NCBI GenBank assembly: GCA_009692425.1 | Contig: SHZF01000006.1 | Span: 69,704 to 133,703 of the forward strand | DNA length: 64,000 bases | DNA from: Myxococcales bacterium | GTDB taxonomy: Bacteria > Myxococcota_A > UBA9042 | Reading direction: 5' to 3' | Made by a program: the position numbers and the translations under genes | In this document: positions 30,336-39,032 of the stretch, piece by piece | Layout: every line of letters begins with the position of its first letter | How positions within the stretch are numbered: position 1 is the stretch's first letter | The notes under the pieces: generated by a model | The model's input: the letters and a program-made list of their open reading frames with translations, nothing else | Told to the model about the DNA's origin: nothing | The model's database searches: none

Positions 30336-32018
30336 GTGGCCAGGCAGTGCCCAGCGTGCAAAGCGATGCACCCCGACGCGTTGGAGTTCTGTCCAACCGA
30401 CGGTGCCCACTTGGCCGACCCGGCCGCGCCGCAGCCCGAAGTCGCGCCCGCCTCGCTGCGCCGCGCACCCCAGCACACGGTGCTGGGCACGCCGCTCGAC
30501 CTCCACCCCGTCGGCGCATCCACCGGGGAGGAGCGGGTGGGCCAGGATGACGCGACGCGCGCCTACATGGCGATGGTCGACGATCCTCCCTTGCCGATGG
30601 CGCCGACCACGCCCGCGGCCTCGCCTGCTGCGGTGGGGCCACCCGCGCCGCCGCAGCCCCCGAGCGGCAGCCTGCGCGCGGTGGCGCGTCCGTCGCTGGC
30701 ACGCGGGCCGCGCAACACGGCAGGAATCTCTCTCGGCGTCGTCGATGCGGCCCCTGCCGAACCGGTTGCACACGGGCGGGGTTCGACGCCGACCGTGGCG
30801 CCGGTGCCGGGCCCGCCGAGTCGGTCGCCCGTTTCGGAGCCCGCGCCGACTTCTGCGCCCGCGCCCGCAGCGGCGGCACCGCCCGCGACCCCCCGCCGCC
30901 AGACGACCCTGCAGGACGCGTTCCTGACCGGTCCGTGGAACGCCGACCAGGCGGTGGCGCGCATCGCACTCGTCGCCGATGCCGTCGCCCGCCAGCACGC
31001 TGCTTCGCACGGGTTGCTCACGCCGCGCCACGTGCACTACGAGTCTTCGGCCCCCGGCGCGACACCGAGCCTGGCCGCCGCCAAGGACGTGCCTGTCGAG
31101 CCGCTCTACGCGGCCCTGTACCGTCCGCCCGAGTTGGCCGACGGACCGGGCGGCCCGCCTGCCGACGTCTACACGCTCGGGTGCTTGGTGTTCGAGGCGC
31201 TCACCGGCCGCGCGCCGTTCAAGGGCGCCAGCATCGCGGAACTGCACAAGCGCCACGCGACCGCTGCGGCTCCGGCCGTGCGCATGGTCCGGCGCGACTG
31301 CGAATTGCCGCCGTCGCTGGAGATCGAACTGCAGCGTGCACTCAAGAAGCGACCCGGCGACCGCCACGCCAGCGTGGCCGAACTGGCAGGTGCGCTGCGC
31401 GCCAGCGTCCGCGACGATGACCGACACACGATGGCCTTGAACACTGGCGACGTCGCCGCACTGCAGGCCCTGCTCTCTGGCGCGCAACCGTCCGCGCCCG
31501 CCCAGGGAGGCACCGGCCCGGCGGCAAAGGCCACCTCCGGCCCCGTGACCCGGGCCGCTGCGGGTGCGACGGCACAAGCCAATCCCCGCTCGGCGCCGGA
31601 GCCCATCCCGGTCGCGCCGCCCACCCGGAGCAACGCGGGCCTCATCGCAGCGATCGCGGGCGTCGTCGTGGTCGGAGGGGGCGTCACGGCCTGGCTTGCG
31701 CTGCGCGCCCCCGCGCCGCCGCCCGCGGCCGCCACCCTGCTCCCCGTGCCTGCGCCGGCACCTGCCCCCGCACCGCCGCCACCGGAACCTGACATCGTCG
31801 CCGCGCCGGCTGACGTGCAGGAAGCGCCAGAAGTGGAGGATACGGCGGAAGTCACCGCGGACGCCGAAGCCGAAGTCGAAGTCGAAGTCCACGCAGAGGC
31901 GCGAATGCCCGCGCGCAAGGCCGCCAAAACCGGCCCGGTCGTGCCGGCCCAAGGGTCGAAGCCCCCGGAACCTCCCAAGCCGTCGCCACCCAAGCGCGAC
32001 AGCCCCGTTACTTTCTGA
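30336..32018 (+). CDS. Zinc-ribbon pseudokinase, membrane-anchored
   Basis: 560 residues. An N-terminal zinc ribbon (CPACK...FCPTDG) is followed by a Pro/Ala-rich linker. A region at about residues 180-360 matches only the C-lobe of Hanks-type kinases: YRPPELADGPGGPPADVYTLGCLVFEALTGRAPF, then LEIELQRALKKRPGDRHAS. The glycine loop, the ATP-binding Lys, HRD and DFG are absent, so catalysis is not expected. One membrane segment lies near residue 440 (GLIAAIAGVVVVGGGVTAWLAL), followed by an acidic, Lys/Pro-rich tail. Start GTG 30336 has AGGAG 8 bp upstream. A scaffold or sensor role is inferred. Confidence 0.75.
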   Translation: MARQCPACKAMHPDALEFCPTDGAHLADPAAPQPEVAPASLRRAPQHTVLGTPLDLHPVGASTGEERVGQDDATRAYMAMVDDPPLPMAPTTPAASPAAVGPPAPPQPPSGSLRAVARPSLARGPRNTAGISLGVVDAAPAEPVAHGRGSTPTVAPVPGPPSRSPVSEPAPTSAPAPAAAAPPATPRRQTTLQDAFLTGPWNADQAVARIALVADAVARQHAASHGLLTPRHVHYESSAPGATPSLAAAKDVPVEPLYAALYRPPELADGPGGPPADVYTLGCLVFEALTGRAPFKGASIAELHKRHATAAAPAVRMVRRDCELPPSLEIELQRALKKRPGDRHASVAELAGALRASVRDDDRHTMALNTGDVAALQALLSGAQPSAPAQGGTGPAAKATSGPVTRAAAGATAQANPRSAPEPIPVAPPTRSNAGLIAAIAGVVVVGGGVTAWLALRAPAPPPAAATLLPVPAPAPAPAPPPPEPDIVAAPADVQEAPEVEDTAEVTADAEAEVEVEVHAEARMPARKAAKTGPVVPAQGSKPPEPPKPSPPKRDSPVTF

Positions 32019-32050
32019 TCGGCCCATCCCGCTTTTGATCGGCCCATCCC
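32017..32050. repeat. 14-bp direct repeat at the pseudokinase stop
   Basis: GATCGGCCCATCCC occurs at 32017-32030 (overlapping the TGA) and 32037-32050. Confidence 0.85.
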
Positions 32051-32084
32051 CCACCGCGCGCCAGCCGCGCACCCACCGGAGCCC

Positions 32085-32720
32085 ATGAGCGGCGATCCGT
32101 TTTTCAGTCTTCCTCGCTACGTCCACCCGCGGGAGTGGTTTGAGACGGTGCTGCCGTCGCTGCCGTTGCGACTGCCGCCGATCACGATTCCGCACGCCAT
32201 CACCTACCACGTGATGGGGCCGGGTGGCGGCGTATGGTCCGTGCAGTTGGTCGAAGGCCGCCTGCAGACGAAGGAGGGCTGGGCGGAGCGGACGGCCGTC
32301 CAAGTCGCGATGACGGTTCCCCACCTGCGCGAAGCGCTCACGGGAGCCCTGCGCAACCGCTTCGCCGATTCGTTGCGCGCAGCCGGGCGGCCCGTGGCGC
32401 TGCCCGACTTGACGACCCTGCCCATCGACGCTGCCCGCATGCAGGCGCTCTCGACCGTCGTCGGCACGTTGGCTGTCGATGTCGTGGATCGGAAATTCTC
32501 GGACAAGTACCGCTACGTGTTCACGTTCGGCAGTCACATGGCGGCCTTCGACACGGCATCGACGACCATCGACATCGACGCCGACGACCTCGTGCAGTTG
32601 CTGCTGGAGCGCGGCTCGCCGTGGCAGCTGCTCAAGGGACCGCGCGTCCGCATCAAGGGCGACATGGACCGGCCGGCCGAAGTGTTGCGCGCGTTGCTCG
32701 GCCGACAGGGCACCGCATGA
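32085..32720 (+). CDS. Uncharacterised protein, possibly SCP2-like lipid-binding
   Basis: 211 residues, no signal peptide or membrane segment. The middle part (VWSVQLVEGRLQTKEGWAERTAVQVAMTVPHLREALTG) and the C-terminal part (GSPWQLLKGPRVRIKGDMDRPAEVLRAL) recall SCP-2 sterol-carrier domains, but I cannot be certain. Its stop overlaps the start of the next gene (ATGA), so the two are coupled and probably work together. Confidence 0.5.
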   Translation: MSGDPFFSLPRYVHPREWFETVLPSLPLRLPPITIPHAITYHVMGPGGGVWSVQLVEGRLQTKEGWAERTAVQVAMTVPHLREALTGALRNRFADSLRAAGRPVALPDLTTLPIDAARMQALSTVVGTLAVDVVDRKFSDKYRYVFTFGSHMAAFDTASTTIDIDADDLVQLLLERGSPWQLLKGPRVRIKGDMDRPAEVLRALLGRQGTA

Positions 32721-34681
32721 CAGCGCGCGAACCCGACGACGACGATTTCGACGACGACGACTCCGACGGCGACGACCCCAACGACGCTGCCGGCGGTGCG
32801 CGGGCCAGCGCGACCGACGAGGACGACCGCTGGGAACCGCGGATCGGCCCGGCCCACGACCCCTTCGAAGACCGGCCCGATCGGCGCCGTGCGGCCCTGC
32901 GCCCGCTGCTGGGCGGCGATGACGCCCCCGGCCTCGGCGTCGCCACCCCGCGAATGCTGCAGGGCTCCGGATGGGAACGCCTGGACCTGCTGCTCGGCCT
33001 GTCGGACCCCCACGCGGCCGTGCAGGCCCTGGCGCCCGAGGAGTTCGCGCTGCTTGCGAAGGACATCGGCCTGGCCGATGCCACCGATCTGCTCGCCCTC
33101 GCCTCGCCGCGCCAGCTGCAGGCGTGCGTCGATCTCGACGGGTGGGACTCCGACGGCCTCGACCTGCCTGCCTGCTGTGACTGGCTTCTCGCCGCCCACG
33201 AGGCCGGACCGGAAGTCGCCGAACGCTTCGTCGCGGCCCAGGAAGACGGCGTCCTCGGTCTGCTGCTGCTCGGCACGATCCGGGTGATGAAGACCTCGGA
33301 ACTCGAAGACACCGACCTGCCCGACGACATGGACGTGCTCGCATCGCCTGACGGCACGTACCAGGTGTTGGTGGAGCCCGACAGCGAGTACCTGCCGGCG
33401 ATCCAGATCCTGCTCGACGCCTTGTTTCGTGCGACGCCGCGCCGGGGCCGCAACCTGCTTGAAGCACAGCGCTGGGAACTGCCGGCCCAGCTCGAAGAAG
33501 ATCTGCGGGAACTCCGCGCGACGCGGCTCGACGACATGGGCGCGGCCGAGGCGGCGGCGGCGCGAGATCTGTACGGCTACGTCGATGCCCACGCCTTGCG
33601 GCAACGCCTCCGGACGGCCCTGCGCGGCACCGGTCCGGCGCTCGACGGCGGGCTGCAACCCTACCTGCCCGATTCCGTTCCCCCGCGGCTCGGCCTCATG
33701 CTGCGCGGCACGCACGAGCCGCCGCTGTTGCAGGCTGCCATCCTCGCTTTGCCCGACGCCGAACGGTCCCGCGTGCGCGTGGCCGTGCAGCGTCTGGCGT
33801 GGCGGGTGCAGTCGGCGCGCGCGGCCAAGCCGTCCGCCGTTGACGAACTGCCGCGCTGGACCCAGCACGCGGTGCGGACCGCTGCGATGGGCCTGGAGTT
33901 CCTGTCCGACGGCGACGGCGCGTATGCGGCGCTGCTGTTGTGCCAGGTCTCGCTGCGTGACCTGTTCAGCGCGGGCCATGGTCTGGTCTTGATCGAGCGC
34001 GCGCGCGCCCGTCGCCTGCGCGACCTGTTGGGTGGTGCGGATGGCCTGGCACTGCTCGATGCAGGGGACGCGGCCCTGCTGCGCGCGATGGTCCACGGCT
34101 GGCCCGGCCGTCCAGCGTCGGACGACGACCGCATCCTGGACGGCGGCGTGCCGGCAGGCGATGGCGGTTCCGCACCGGATGCTGCCGGGCACGCGGGCGA
34201 TCCGTTGGGCTCGCTGGCCGAAGTGGCCGAGGTGCGCGCGCGCCTGCAAGGGCTCGCGGCCGTCGCGCAGTGGATGCAGCGGCTCGCGGGTGGTGACCTG
34301 CTCGCCAAGGCGCGCGAGGTGGCGCCGACGTGCATCGACGCCACCGGGGTGCGGCTGCACAACCTGTTCGCCACCGCCCTGGTGCGGGTCGTGCTGCGCG
34401 GCCGCGGCGGGTTCGAGCCGTTGCAAGCTGCAGAGCTGCGCACGTGGTTGCGCACAGCCGTGGTCGGCGAGGCGCCGCGCCGCGAGGTGCGCCCTGAGAT
34501 CCGCCAAGCCCTGCTCGCCACCGTGCTCGGGCGCCCGGACCTCAGCGACGACGATGCGGCGGCCCTGGCGACCTTCGTCACCGTGGCGCTCGACCGGGTG
34601 ACCGAGGAACTCGGCGGTCTCGACGCCGAACAAGACATCGACCTGCGGCTCGTCGGCAACGCACTGCTGCTGCGCCGCTGA
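32717..34681 (+). CDS. Uncharacterised DUF6178-like protein
   Basis: 654 residues. The first 60 are very acidic (DDDDFDDDDSDGDD). The body is soluble and helical and begins with ERLDLLLGLSDPHAAVQALAPEEFALLAKDIGLADATDLLALA. I associate this with the DUF6178 family seen in deltaproteobacteria, without a known function; the assignment is from memory and tentative. No catalytic motif is visible. Coupled to the upstream gene by a 4-bp overlap. Confidence 0.55.
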   Translation: MTAREPDDDDFDDDDSDGDDPNDAAGGARASATDEDDRWEPRIGPAHDPFEDRPDRRRAALRPLLGGDDAPGLGVATPRMLQGSGWERLDLLLGLSDPHAAVQALAPEEFALLAKDIGLADATDLLALASPRQLQACVDLDGWDSDGLDLPACCDWLLAAHEAGPEVAERFVAAQEDGVLGLLLLGTIRVMKTSELEDTDLPDDMDVLASPDGTYQVLVEPDSEYLPAIQILLDALFRATPRRGRNLLEAQRWELPAQLEEDLRELRATRLDDMGAAEAAAARDLYGYVDAHALRQRLRTALRGTGPALDGGLQPYLPDSVPPRLGLMLRGTHEPPLLQAAILALPDAERSRVRVAVQRLAWRVQSARAAKPSAVDELPRWTQHAVRTAAMGLEFLSDGDGAYAALLLCQVSLRDLFSAGHGLVLIERARARRLRDLLGGADGLALLDAGDAALLRAMVHGWPGRPASDDDRILDGGVPAGDGGSAPDAAGHAGDPLGSLAEVAEVRARLQGLAAVAQWMQRLAGGDLLAKAREVAPTCIDATGVRLHNLFATALVRVVLRGRGGFEPLQAAELRTWLRTAVVGEAPRREVRPEIRQALLATVLGRPDLSDDDAAALATFVTVALDRVTEELGGLDAEQDIDLRLVGNALLLRR

Positions 34682-34733
34682 CCCCATTTGATGGAAACTC
34701 GACGCGGCGCAGTTCCATGCCATCGTGGCTGGC

Positions 34734-35696
34734 ATGGACGCTGTGCCGCCCGCAATCCGCGCGTTCCTCGACCACATCGGCTGGGAGCGCAACCTTGCCG
34801 CACACACGTCGCGCGCCTATGCGAGTGATCTGAACGATTTTGCGACGTTCTGTGCAAACCGCGGCCAGGCGCCCGAATCCGTGGATCGCGAACTCGTGCG
34901 CGAATGGCTGATGAGCCTGCACGATCGCCTCGCGCCCAGCTCGGTCGCGCGCCGCCTGTCTGCCCTGCGCAGCCTGTACCGCTTCCTGTGCCGCACCGGT
35001 CGCTGCGCCGCCAGCCCGGTCGACGGCCTGCGCGGGCCCCGCCAGCCGCAGTCGTTGCCCCGCGTGCTCAGCGTCGACGAGATGATCGCGCTGTTGTCGC
35101 CACCACTTGATGGTCCCGACGGTGACCCGGTGTTGCAGGTTCGCGACGTCGCCATCCTCGAGATGCTGTACGGTGCCGGGCTGCGCGTCAGCGAATGCAC
35201 GGGCCTCGACCTGCAGCGCGTCCATGCCGACGAACGGCTCGTGTGGGTGCACGGCAAGGGTAGCAAGACTCGCGTCGTGCCGTTCGGGCGCAAGGCGCTG
35301 GATGCATTGACGATCTGGCTCGGCGTGCGCGGCGAACTCCTGGCGCGTGCGCGGGGCCGTGGGCGCACGGATGCCGGCACGGCTTTGTTCCTGAACTGGC
35401 GCGGCACCCGGCTCAGTGCTCGTTCGGTTGCGCGCATGCTCGAAAAGCGTTGCCTGCGTGCGGGCCTGCGCAAGACCGTGAGTCCGCACGCGCTGCGCCA
35501 CAGCTTCGCCACCCACCTCATCGACGCCGGCTCCGACATGCGCGAGGTCCAGGAACTGCTCGGCCACGCGCGCCTCAGCACGACGCAGCGCTATGCCCAC
35601 ACGTCGCTCGGCCAGCTCATGAAGGTGTACGACCGGGCCCACCCGCACGCCGTGGGTGCGGGCCGTGCGCGCGCGGCGGCACAGGAAACGTCATGA
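34734..35696 (+). CDS. Tyrosine recombinase of the XerC/XerD family
   Basis: 320 residues. N-terminal SAM-like core-binding domain (1-90) and C-terminal catalytic domain. The active-site residues are present: Arg in GAGLRVSE, Lys in GKGSKTR, HALRH, the GHARLSTTQRYAH stretch and Tyr287. The length and sequence fit chromosomal XerC/XerD, which resolve dimers at dif, rather than phage integrases. An alternative GTG start at 34725 adds three residues. The outer-membrane-like gene starts inside its stop codon (ATGA). Which of XerC or XerD it is cannot be told here. Confidence 0.9.
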   Translation: MDAVPPAIRAFLDHIGWERNLAAHTSRAYASDLNDFATFCANRGQAPESVDRELVREWLMSLHDRLAPSSVARRLSALRSLYRFLCRTGRCAASPVDGLRGPRQPQSLPRVLSVDEMIALLSPPLDGPDGDPVLQVRDVAILEMLYGAGLRVSECTGLDLQRVHADERLVWVHGKGSKTRVVPFGRKALDALTIWLGVRGELLARARGRGRTDAGTALFLNWRGTRLSARSVARMLEKRCLRAGLRKTVSPHALRHSFATHLIDAGSDMREVQELLGHARLSTTQRYAHTSLGQLMKVYDRAHPHAVGAGRARAAAQETS

Positions 35697-37108
35697 CCCA
35701 GCGACGCAACCCGGCGATACCCCTGGCCCGTGCCGTGGGCGCGCTCGGCCTCGGTCTTGGGATTCTGCTTGGGCCGCCGGCCGCTGCCCTCGAGGCCGGC
35801 ACTACGGTGCGCGGCGGTGCCGAGATGGGCCTGCAGGCTTCGGCGGCGGACGGCGCCTGGTCCGTGGCGACGCTGCAGTTTGAGGCGGCGGCTCCTGGCG
35901 TTGCCCTCGCGCTCGCGGTGCCGTTGCGCGTGGGCATCGGCACGGCGCCGCACCTGCGGCAGCGCGACTGGGACGAGCCGGGCGATTTCGCCCACATCCT
36001 GCGGCGCCTCGAACTGCGCTCCGCGTCGGAGTCAGCCCAACTGCAGGCCGGCGAACTGGCTGGCGTGACGCTCGGCCACGGAGCGCTCGTTCGTCGGTTC
36101 TACAACATGCCTTCCCCGGACCACGGCCGCCTCGGCCTGCGCGCGACCGTGCGCACCGACGATCTGCGTGCCGACGCCCTCGTCGACGACATCGTCCAGG
36201 CCGAAATCCTCGCGGCCCGGCTCGAACTGCGCCCTTGGTCTGGCCGCACGGGATTGCCGTCGCTGCGGTTGGGGTTTTCAGTGGCGGCGGACCGTGTCGC
36301 GCCCTGGATCACATCGCAGGAGCCTGGCCGCACGCTGGACGCCTCCGGTTTCGTGCAGGCGCCGCGGCTGCCCGTCGTGGCGGGTGCGCTCGATGCGGCC
36401 GTCGATTTCTGGCATGGGCCGCGCTGGCGGGCGGCGCTCGCGCTCGACCTCGGCCTCGTTGGCGGCAATGCCAAGTTGAGCACGGCTGCCGACCGCCTCG
36501 ATGCGGGGGCGAGCCTGGGACCGGTACTGCGTTGGGAAGGTGCAGGCCGCTCCGTTGAAGCGCGCGCCGATTTGCGTTGGCTGGGCGGCGCCTGGAGCCC
36601 GGGGTGGATCGACGCGGCCTACGGCATCGAACGCTTTCAGGTGCTCGATGGAGGTCCGGTCCGGTCCGCGCTGGCCGCCCGCATCGAACCCGCACGGCTG
36701 GCGCGCAAGCCCTGGGGCGCGGGCGGCAGGCTCGACGTGGTCGCGCGCGGCTGGGGTCGCGCCAGCCTCGACATCGACTGGAGCGCGAAGGATGCCGGCG
36801 CGGTCGGTGCATGGTGGGTCGGCGAAGAGCGCGCCGGACTGCAGACGCGCGCCTGGCTCGTTCGCAAGGGCCTCGCCGCAGCGCTGACGTTGGCTGATCT
36901 GGGCCCTGCGGTCGCCGGTGTAGGACTGCGCTACCGGGCGACCGGTCCCTTCTACGCGGCATTTGGCCTCAGCCGGCGCTGGCAGGAGACGATGAACGCC
37001 GCGACCGGCCCCCAAGTGCCGCACGAACCCGGAGTGGCCTCCGCTGGCGCGCGCCTCGCTGGCGTGACTGAGTGGAGCGCCACCGTCGGCTTCGACCTGC
37101 GCCGCTGA
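35693..37108 (+). CDS. Probable outer-membrane beta-barrel protein
   Basis: 471 residues with signal peptide (LGPPAAALEA). The mature part is built of alternating strands with Arg/Gly turns and ends LRR. It shares general style with the barrel at 19.5 kb but is not clearly related. No named family recognised. Its ATG overlaps the xer TGA, yet a functional link with recombination is doubtful. Confidence 0.55.
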   Translation: MTQRRNPAIPLARAVGALGLGLGILLGPPAAALEAGTTVRGGAEMGLQASAADGAWSVATLQFEAAAPGVALALAVPLRVGIGTAPHLRQRDWDEPGDFAHILRRLELRSASESAQLQAGELAGVTLGHGALVRRFYNMPSPDHGRLGLRATVRTDDLRADALVDDIVQAEILAARLELRPWSGRTGLPSLRLGFSVAADRVAPWITSQEPGRTLDASGFVQAPRLPVVAGALDAAVDFWHGPRWRAALALDLGLVGGNAKLSTAADRLDAGASLGPVLRWEGAGRSVEARADLRWLGGAWSPGWIDAAYGIERFQVLDGGPVRSALAARIEPARLARKPWGAGGRLDVVARGWGRASLDIDWSAKDAGAVGAWWVGEERAGLQTRAWLVRKGLAAALTLADLGPAVAGVGLRYRATGPFYAAFGLSRRWQETMNAATGPQVPHEPGVASAGARLAGVTEWSATVGFDLRR

Positions 37109-37153
37109 GCGCTCTGCTGCGTGCATCGCGGCGTGCGCCGGCGCGGCAAGAAC

Positions 37154-37918
37154 CTACCCTTCGTCGGCCGCAATCGCCTCGCGGAGCAATTCTGAGCCCT
37201 TGCGTACGCCTGGCACCACCTGGGCCACCCGCTGGGCGATGCGGTGTGCCGCCACGCCAGCCGCCGCTGAACCGAGCGCCGGAGCCAGATCGTGCAGACG
37301 CCGCGGGTCATCGACGACCAGCGCCAACGCAAGCACGACGTCGGCGGGCAGACCCACCTTGTCGATGGACGCGCAGGCCGAACACAGCAGTCCCGCTTCC
37401 GGGTCGGGCCAGGCCGCACCTGCCGCCGTCGAACGGTGACAGCGCGCGCACACCTGCAGGTCGGCAAGAACGCCCAAAGCGTCGAGCAGTGTCGCTTCGA
37501 TGCCGACGCGCAGCCCGCGCGCGCGCCCAGCGGTACCTTCACGCACCGCCGCGATCGCGTGGCGCAACCATGCATACAGGCGGGTGTCTTCGTGTTCCGG
37601 TTGGGCGCACTGCGCGGCGAGGTCGGTCGCATGACTCGCCAGGCACAGAGCTGTCCACGAAGGCGCATCTCCGAGACCAGGCCCCAGCGCCACCACCTCG
37701 CGTAGGTTCGGCAGCCGTCCACGCCCCGATTGCAGCATGGCGCCGACCTCGGCAAAGGGCGCCAGACCGGAAAAACGGCTCCGACTCTTGCGAGCGGCGC
37801 GCGCGATCGCGTCTACCCGACCCCGCAGTGGATGCAGCAGAACCGCGATTTCATCCGCCTCGCCATACGCTTGCAGGCGCAGGACGATGCAGGGCTGCAG
37901 GGCCTCGGTCGGCGCCAC
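37154..37918 (-). CDS. recO: DNA repair protein RecO
   Basis: 254 residues, the usual length. N-terminal OB-fold with CIVLRLQAYGEADEIAVLLHPLRGRVDAIARAARKSRSRF, which is the family signature. The zinc site is CARC...CSAC. RecO loads RecA onto SSB-coated DNA in the RecFOR pathway. Start GTG at 37918 gives the expected N-terminus. It begins 9 bp after the RodZ-like gene, so the two form an operon. Confidence 0.92.
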   Translation of the reverse strand: MAPTEALQPCIVLRLQAYGEADEIAVLLHPLRGRVDAIARAARKSRSRFSGLAPFAEVGAMLQSGRGRLPNLREVVALGPGLGDAPSWTALCLASHATDLAAQCAQPEHEDTRLYAWLRHAIAAVREGTAGRARGLRVGIEATLLDALGVLADLQVCARCHRSTAAGAAWPDPEAGLLCSACASIDKVGLPADVVLALALVVDDPRRLHDLAPALGSAAAGVAAHRIAQRVAQVVPGVRKGSELLREAIAADEG

Positions 37919-37927
37919 GTCAGGCTG

Positions 37928-38449
37928 CTAGCGCCCAGAACGAGCGCGCGGCGCGGGGGCGTTGCCCTTGATCTCGATCGGCGCGGGGACGAGCGGCCCC
38001 GACGCCGTGGCCGGTGCCACTACGGCAGAAGTCGGGCGTTGGGCGAGCGGCACCTGGCGCTTGCGGCTGACCTGCCACATGAAGATCGCCAGGATGACCG
38101 CCGTCGCCGTCAGCAAGAACGCCTGCGCCGGTGACACCGATCGCGCCCCACGGCCGTCGCCACGCAGGTAGTCCGGCAAATGCGCAACCGGGCGGACCTG
38201 CCCCTCATCGCCGCCGACGGCGATCTGCTGTTCGTAGCCTTCCAGCGCGCCGTCGGCGTCCAATTCGAGGTGACGAGCGTACAACCGTAAGAATCCGCGC
38301 ACGTACACAGGCGCGGCCAAGTCGTGGAAGCGGTCTTCCTCCAGCGCAAGCAGCACCGTGCGGGTCAGCCGCGTTGCGCGCGTGACGGCGTCGAGCGAAA
38401 GCCCCCGCGCTTCGCGTCGCTGTCGCAGGCGTGAGCCGACCGTTTGCAC
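37928..38449 (-). CDS. RodZ-like HTH membrane protein
   Basis: 173 residues. An HTH_25-type domain (about 4-65: GSRLRQRREARGLSLDAVTRAT) is followed by the YVRGFLRLYARHLELD stretch that is typical of RodZ. A linker and one membrane segment at about 108-127 come next, then a short Pro-rich periplasmic tail lacking the RodZ C-terminal domain. RodZ couples MreB to the membrane for cell shape. Start GTG 38449 is supported by GAGGAG upstream. It is shorter than E. coli RodZ. Confidence 0.82.
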   Translation of the reverse strand: MQTVGSRLRQRREARGLSLDAVTRATRLTRTVLLALEEDRFHDLAAPVYVRGFLRLYARHLELDADGALEGYEQQIAVGGDEGQVRPVAHLPDYLRGDGRGARSVSPAQAFLLTATAVILAIFMWQVSRKRQVPLAQRPTSAVVAPATASGPLVPAPIEIKGNAPAPRARSGR

Positions 38450-38725
38450 TGGGAACCAACTCCTCGTCGCTCGTCGCCTTGATCCGGCCGACCCGCGTTC
38501 GGCATCGCGATCGATCCGTTCGTCGCGCCGTCGTTGCCGCGGGTGCTCCGACGCGGCGCCGGCACAGCGGGGACCGCTGCGAGCCGGCACAGCGGGGACC
38601 GCTGCGAGCAGGCGCAGTGGCGGCGCGGCGGCGCGGTGATACACGCACGCGACCCATCTTGGCAAGGCCGAACGCAATCTCCTCGACCCCGCATGCTGCG
38701 GCGGCGATACCTGCGCTGAGTTCGG

Positions 38726-38754
38726 TTGACAGGGGCGCCGCCTGATGGTACTAC
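38726..38754 (+). promoter_or_regulatory. Candidate sigma-70 promoter upstream of the SHG-peptide gene
   Basis: TTGACA at 38726-38731 and TACTAC at 38749-38754 with a 17-bp spacer. It would give a leader of about 270 nt before the SHG-peptide start. Confidence 0.55.
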
Positions 38755-38965
38755 GAGACGGGGATCTGCCTTCCGCATTTCCAGACCCCCGGATGCGGAA
38801 CACGTCCTGCGAAAGAGGCTGAACGTTCTGCTGCGGTTCGTCGCCCCCTGTGGGTGCACCCGCGGCCTGAGTCGATGGAAGGGCTCGGGCAGTTGCGCGA
38901 TCCTCCGGGCGCTCAGTGGGCGCTTGGGGGAGCACGGTGGACGCTGGTCAGCGCACGTGGATGCC

Positions 38966-39016
38966 GGAAAGCGCACGAGCGCTTCGCAGAGCATGCTGGA
39001 AAGCGCACGAGCGCTT
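38966..39016. repeat. Two 19-bp direct repeats, each a hairpin, before the SHG-peptide gene
   Basis: GGAAAGCGCACGAGCGCTT at 38966-38984 and 38998-39016 (32-bp period). Each contains the inverted repeat AAGCGC-ACGA-GCGCTT. They sit directly upstream of the ribosome-binding site and could be an operator or two leader hairpins. Confidence 0.8.
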
Positions 39017-39032
39017 TGCACAAGGGGAGACG

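Larger units (their letters stand above)
38450..39032. other. Intergenic region between RodZ-like and SHG-peptide genes
   Basis: 583 bp without a convincing gene. It holds the divergent promoters, a duplicated GCGGGGACCGCTGCGAG block near 38570-38607 and a candidate plus-strand promoter at 38726-38754, plus the hairpin repeats listed separately. Confidence 0.5.

Noticed and set aside
34734-35696. Xer recombinase as an integrase of a mobile island
   Set aside because: Its size and motifs match housekeeping XerC/XerD. No attachment-site duplication or phage-like neighbours are visible.
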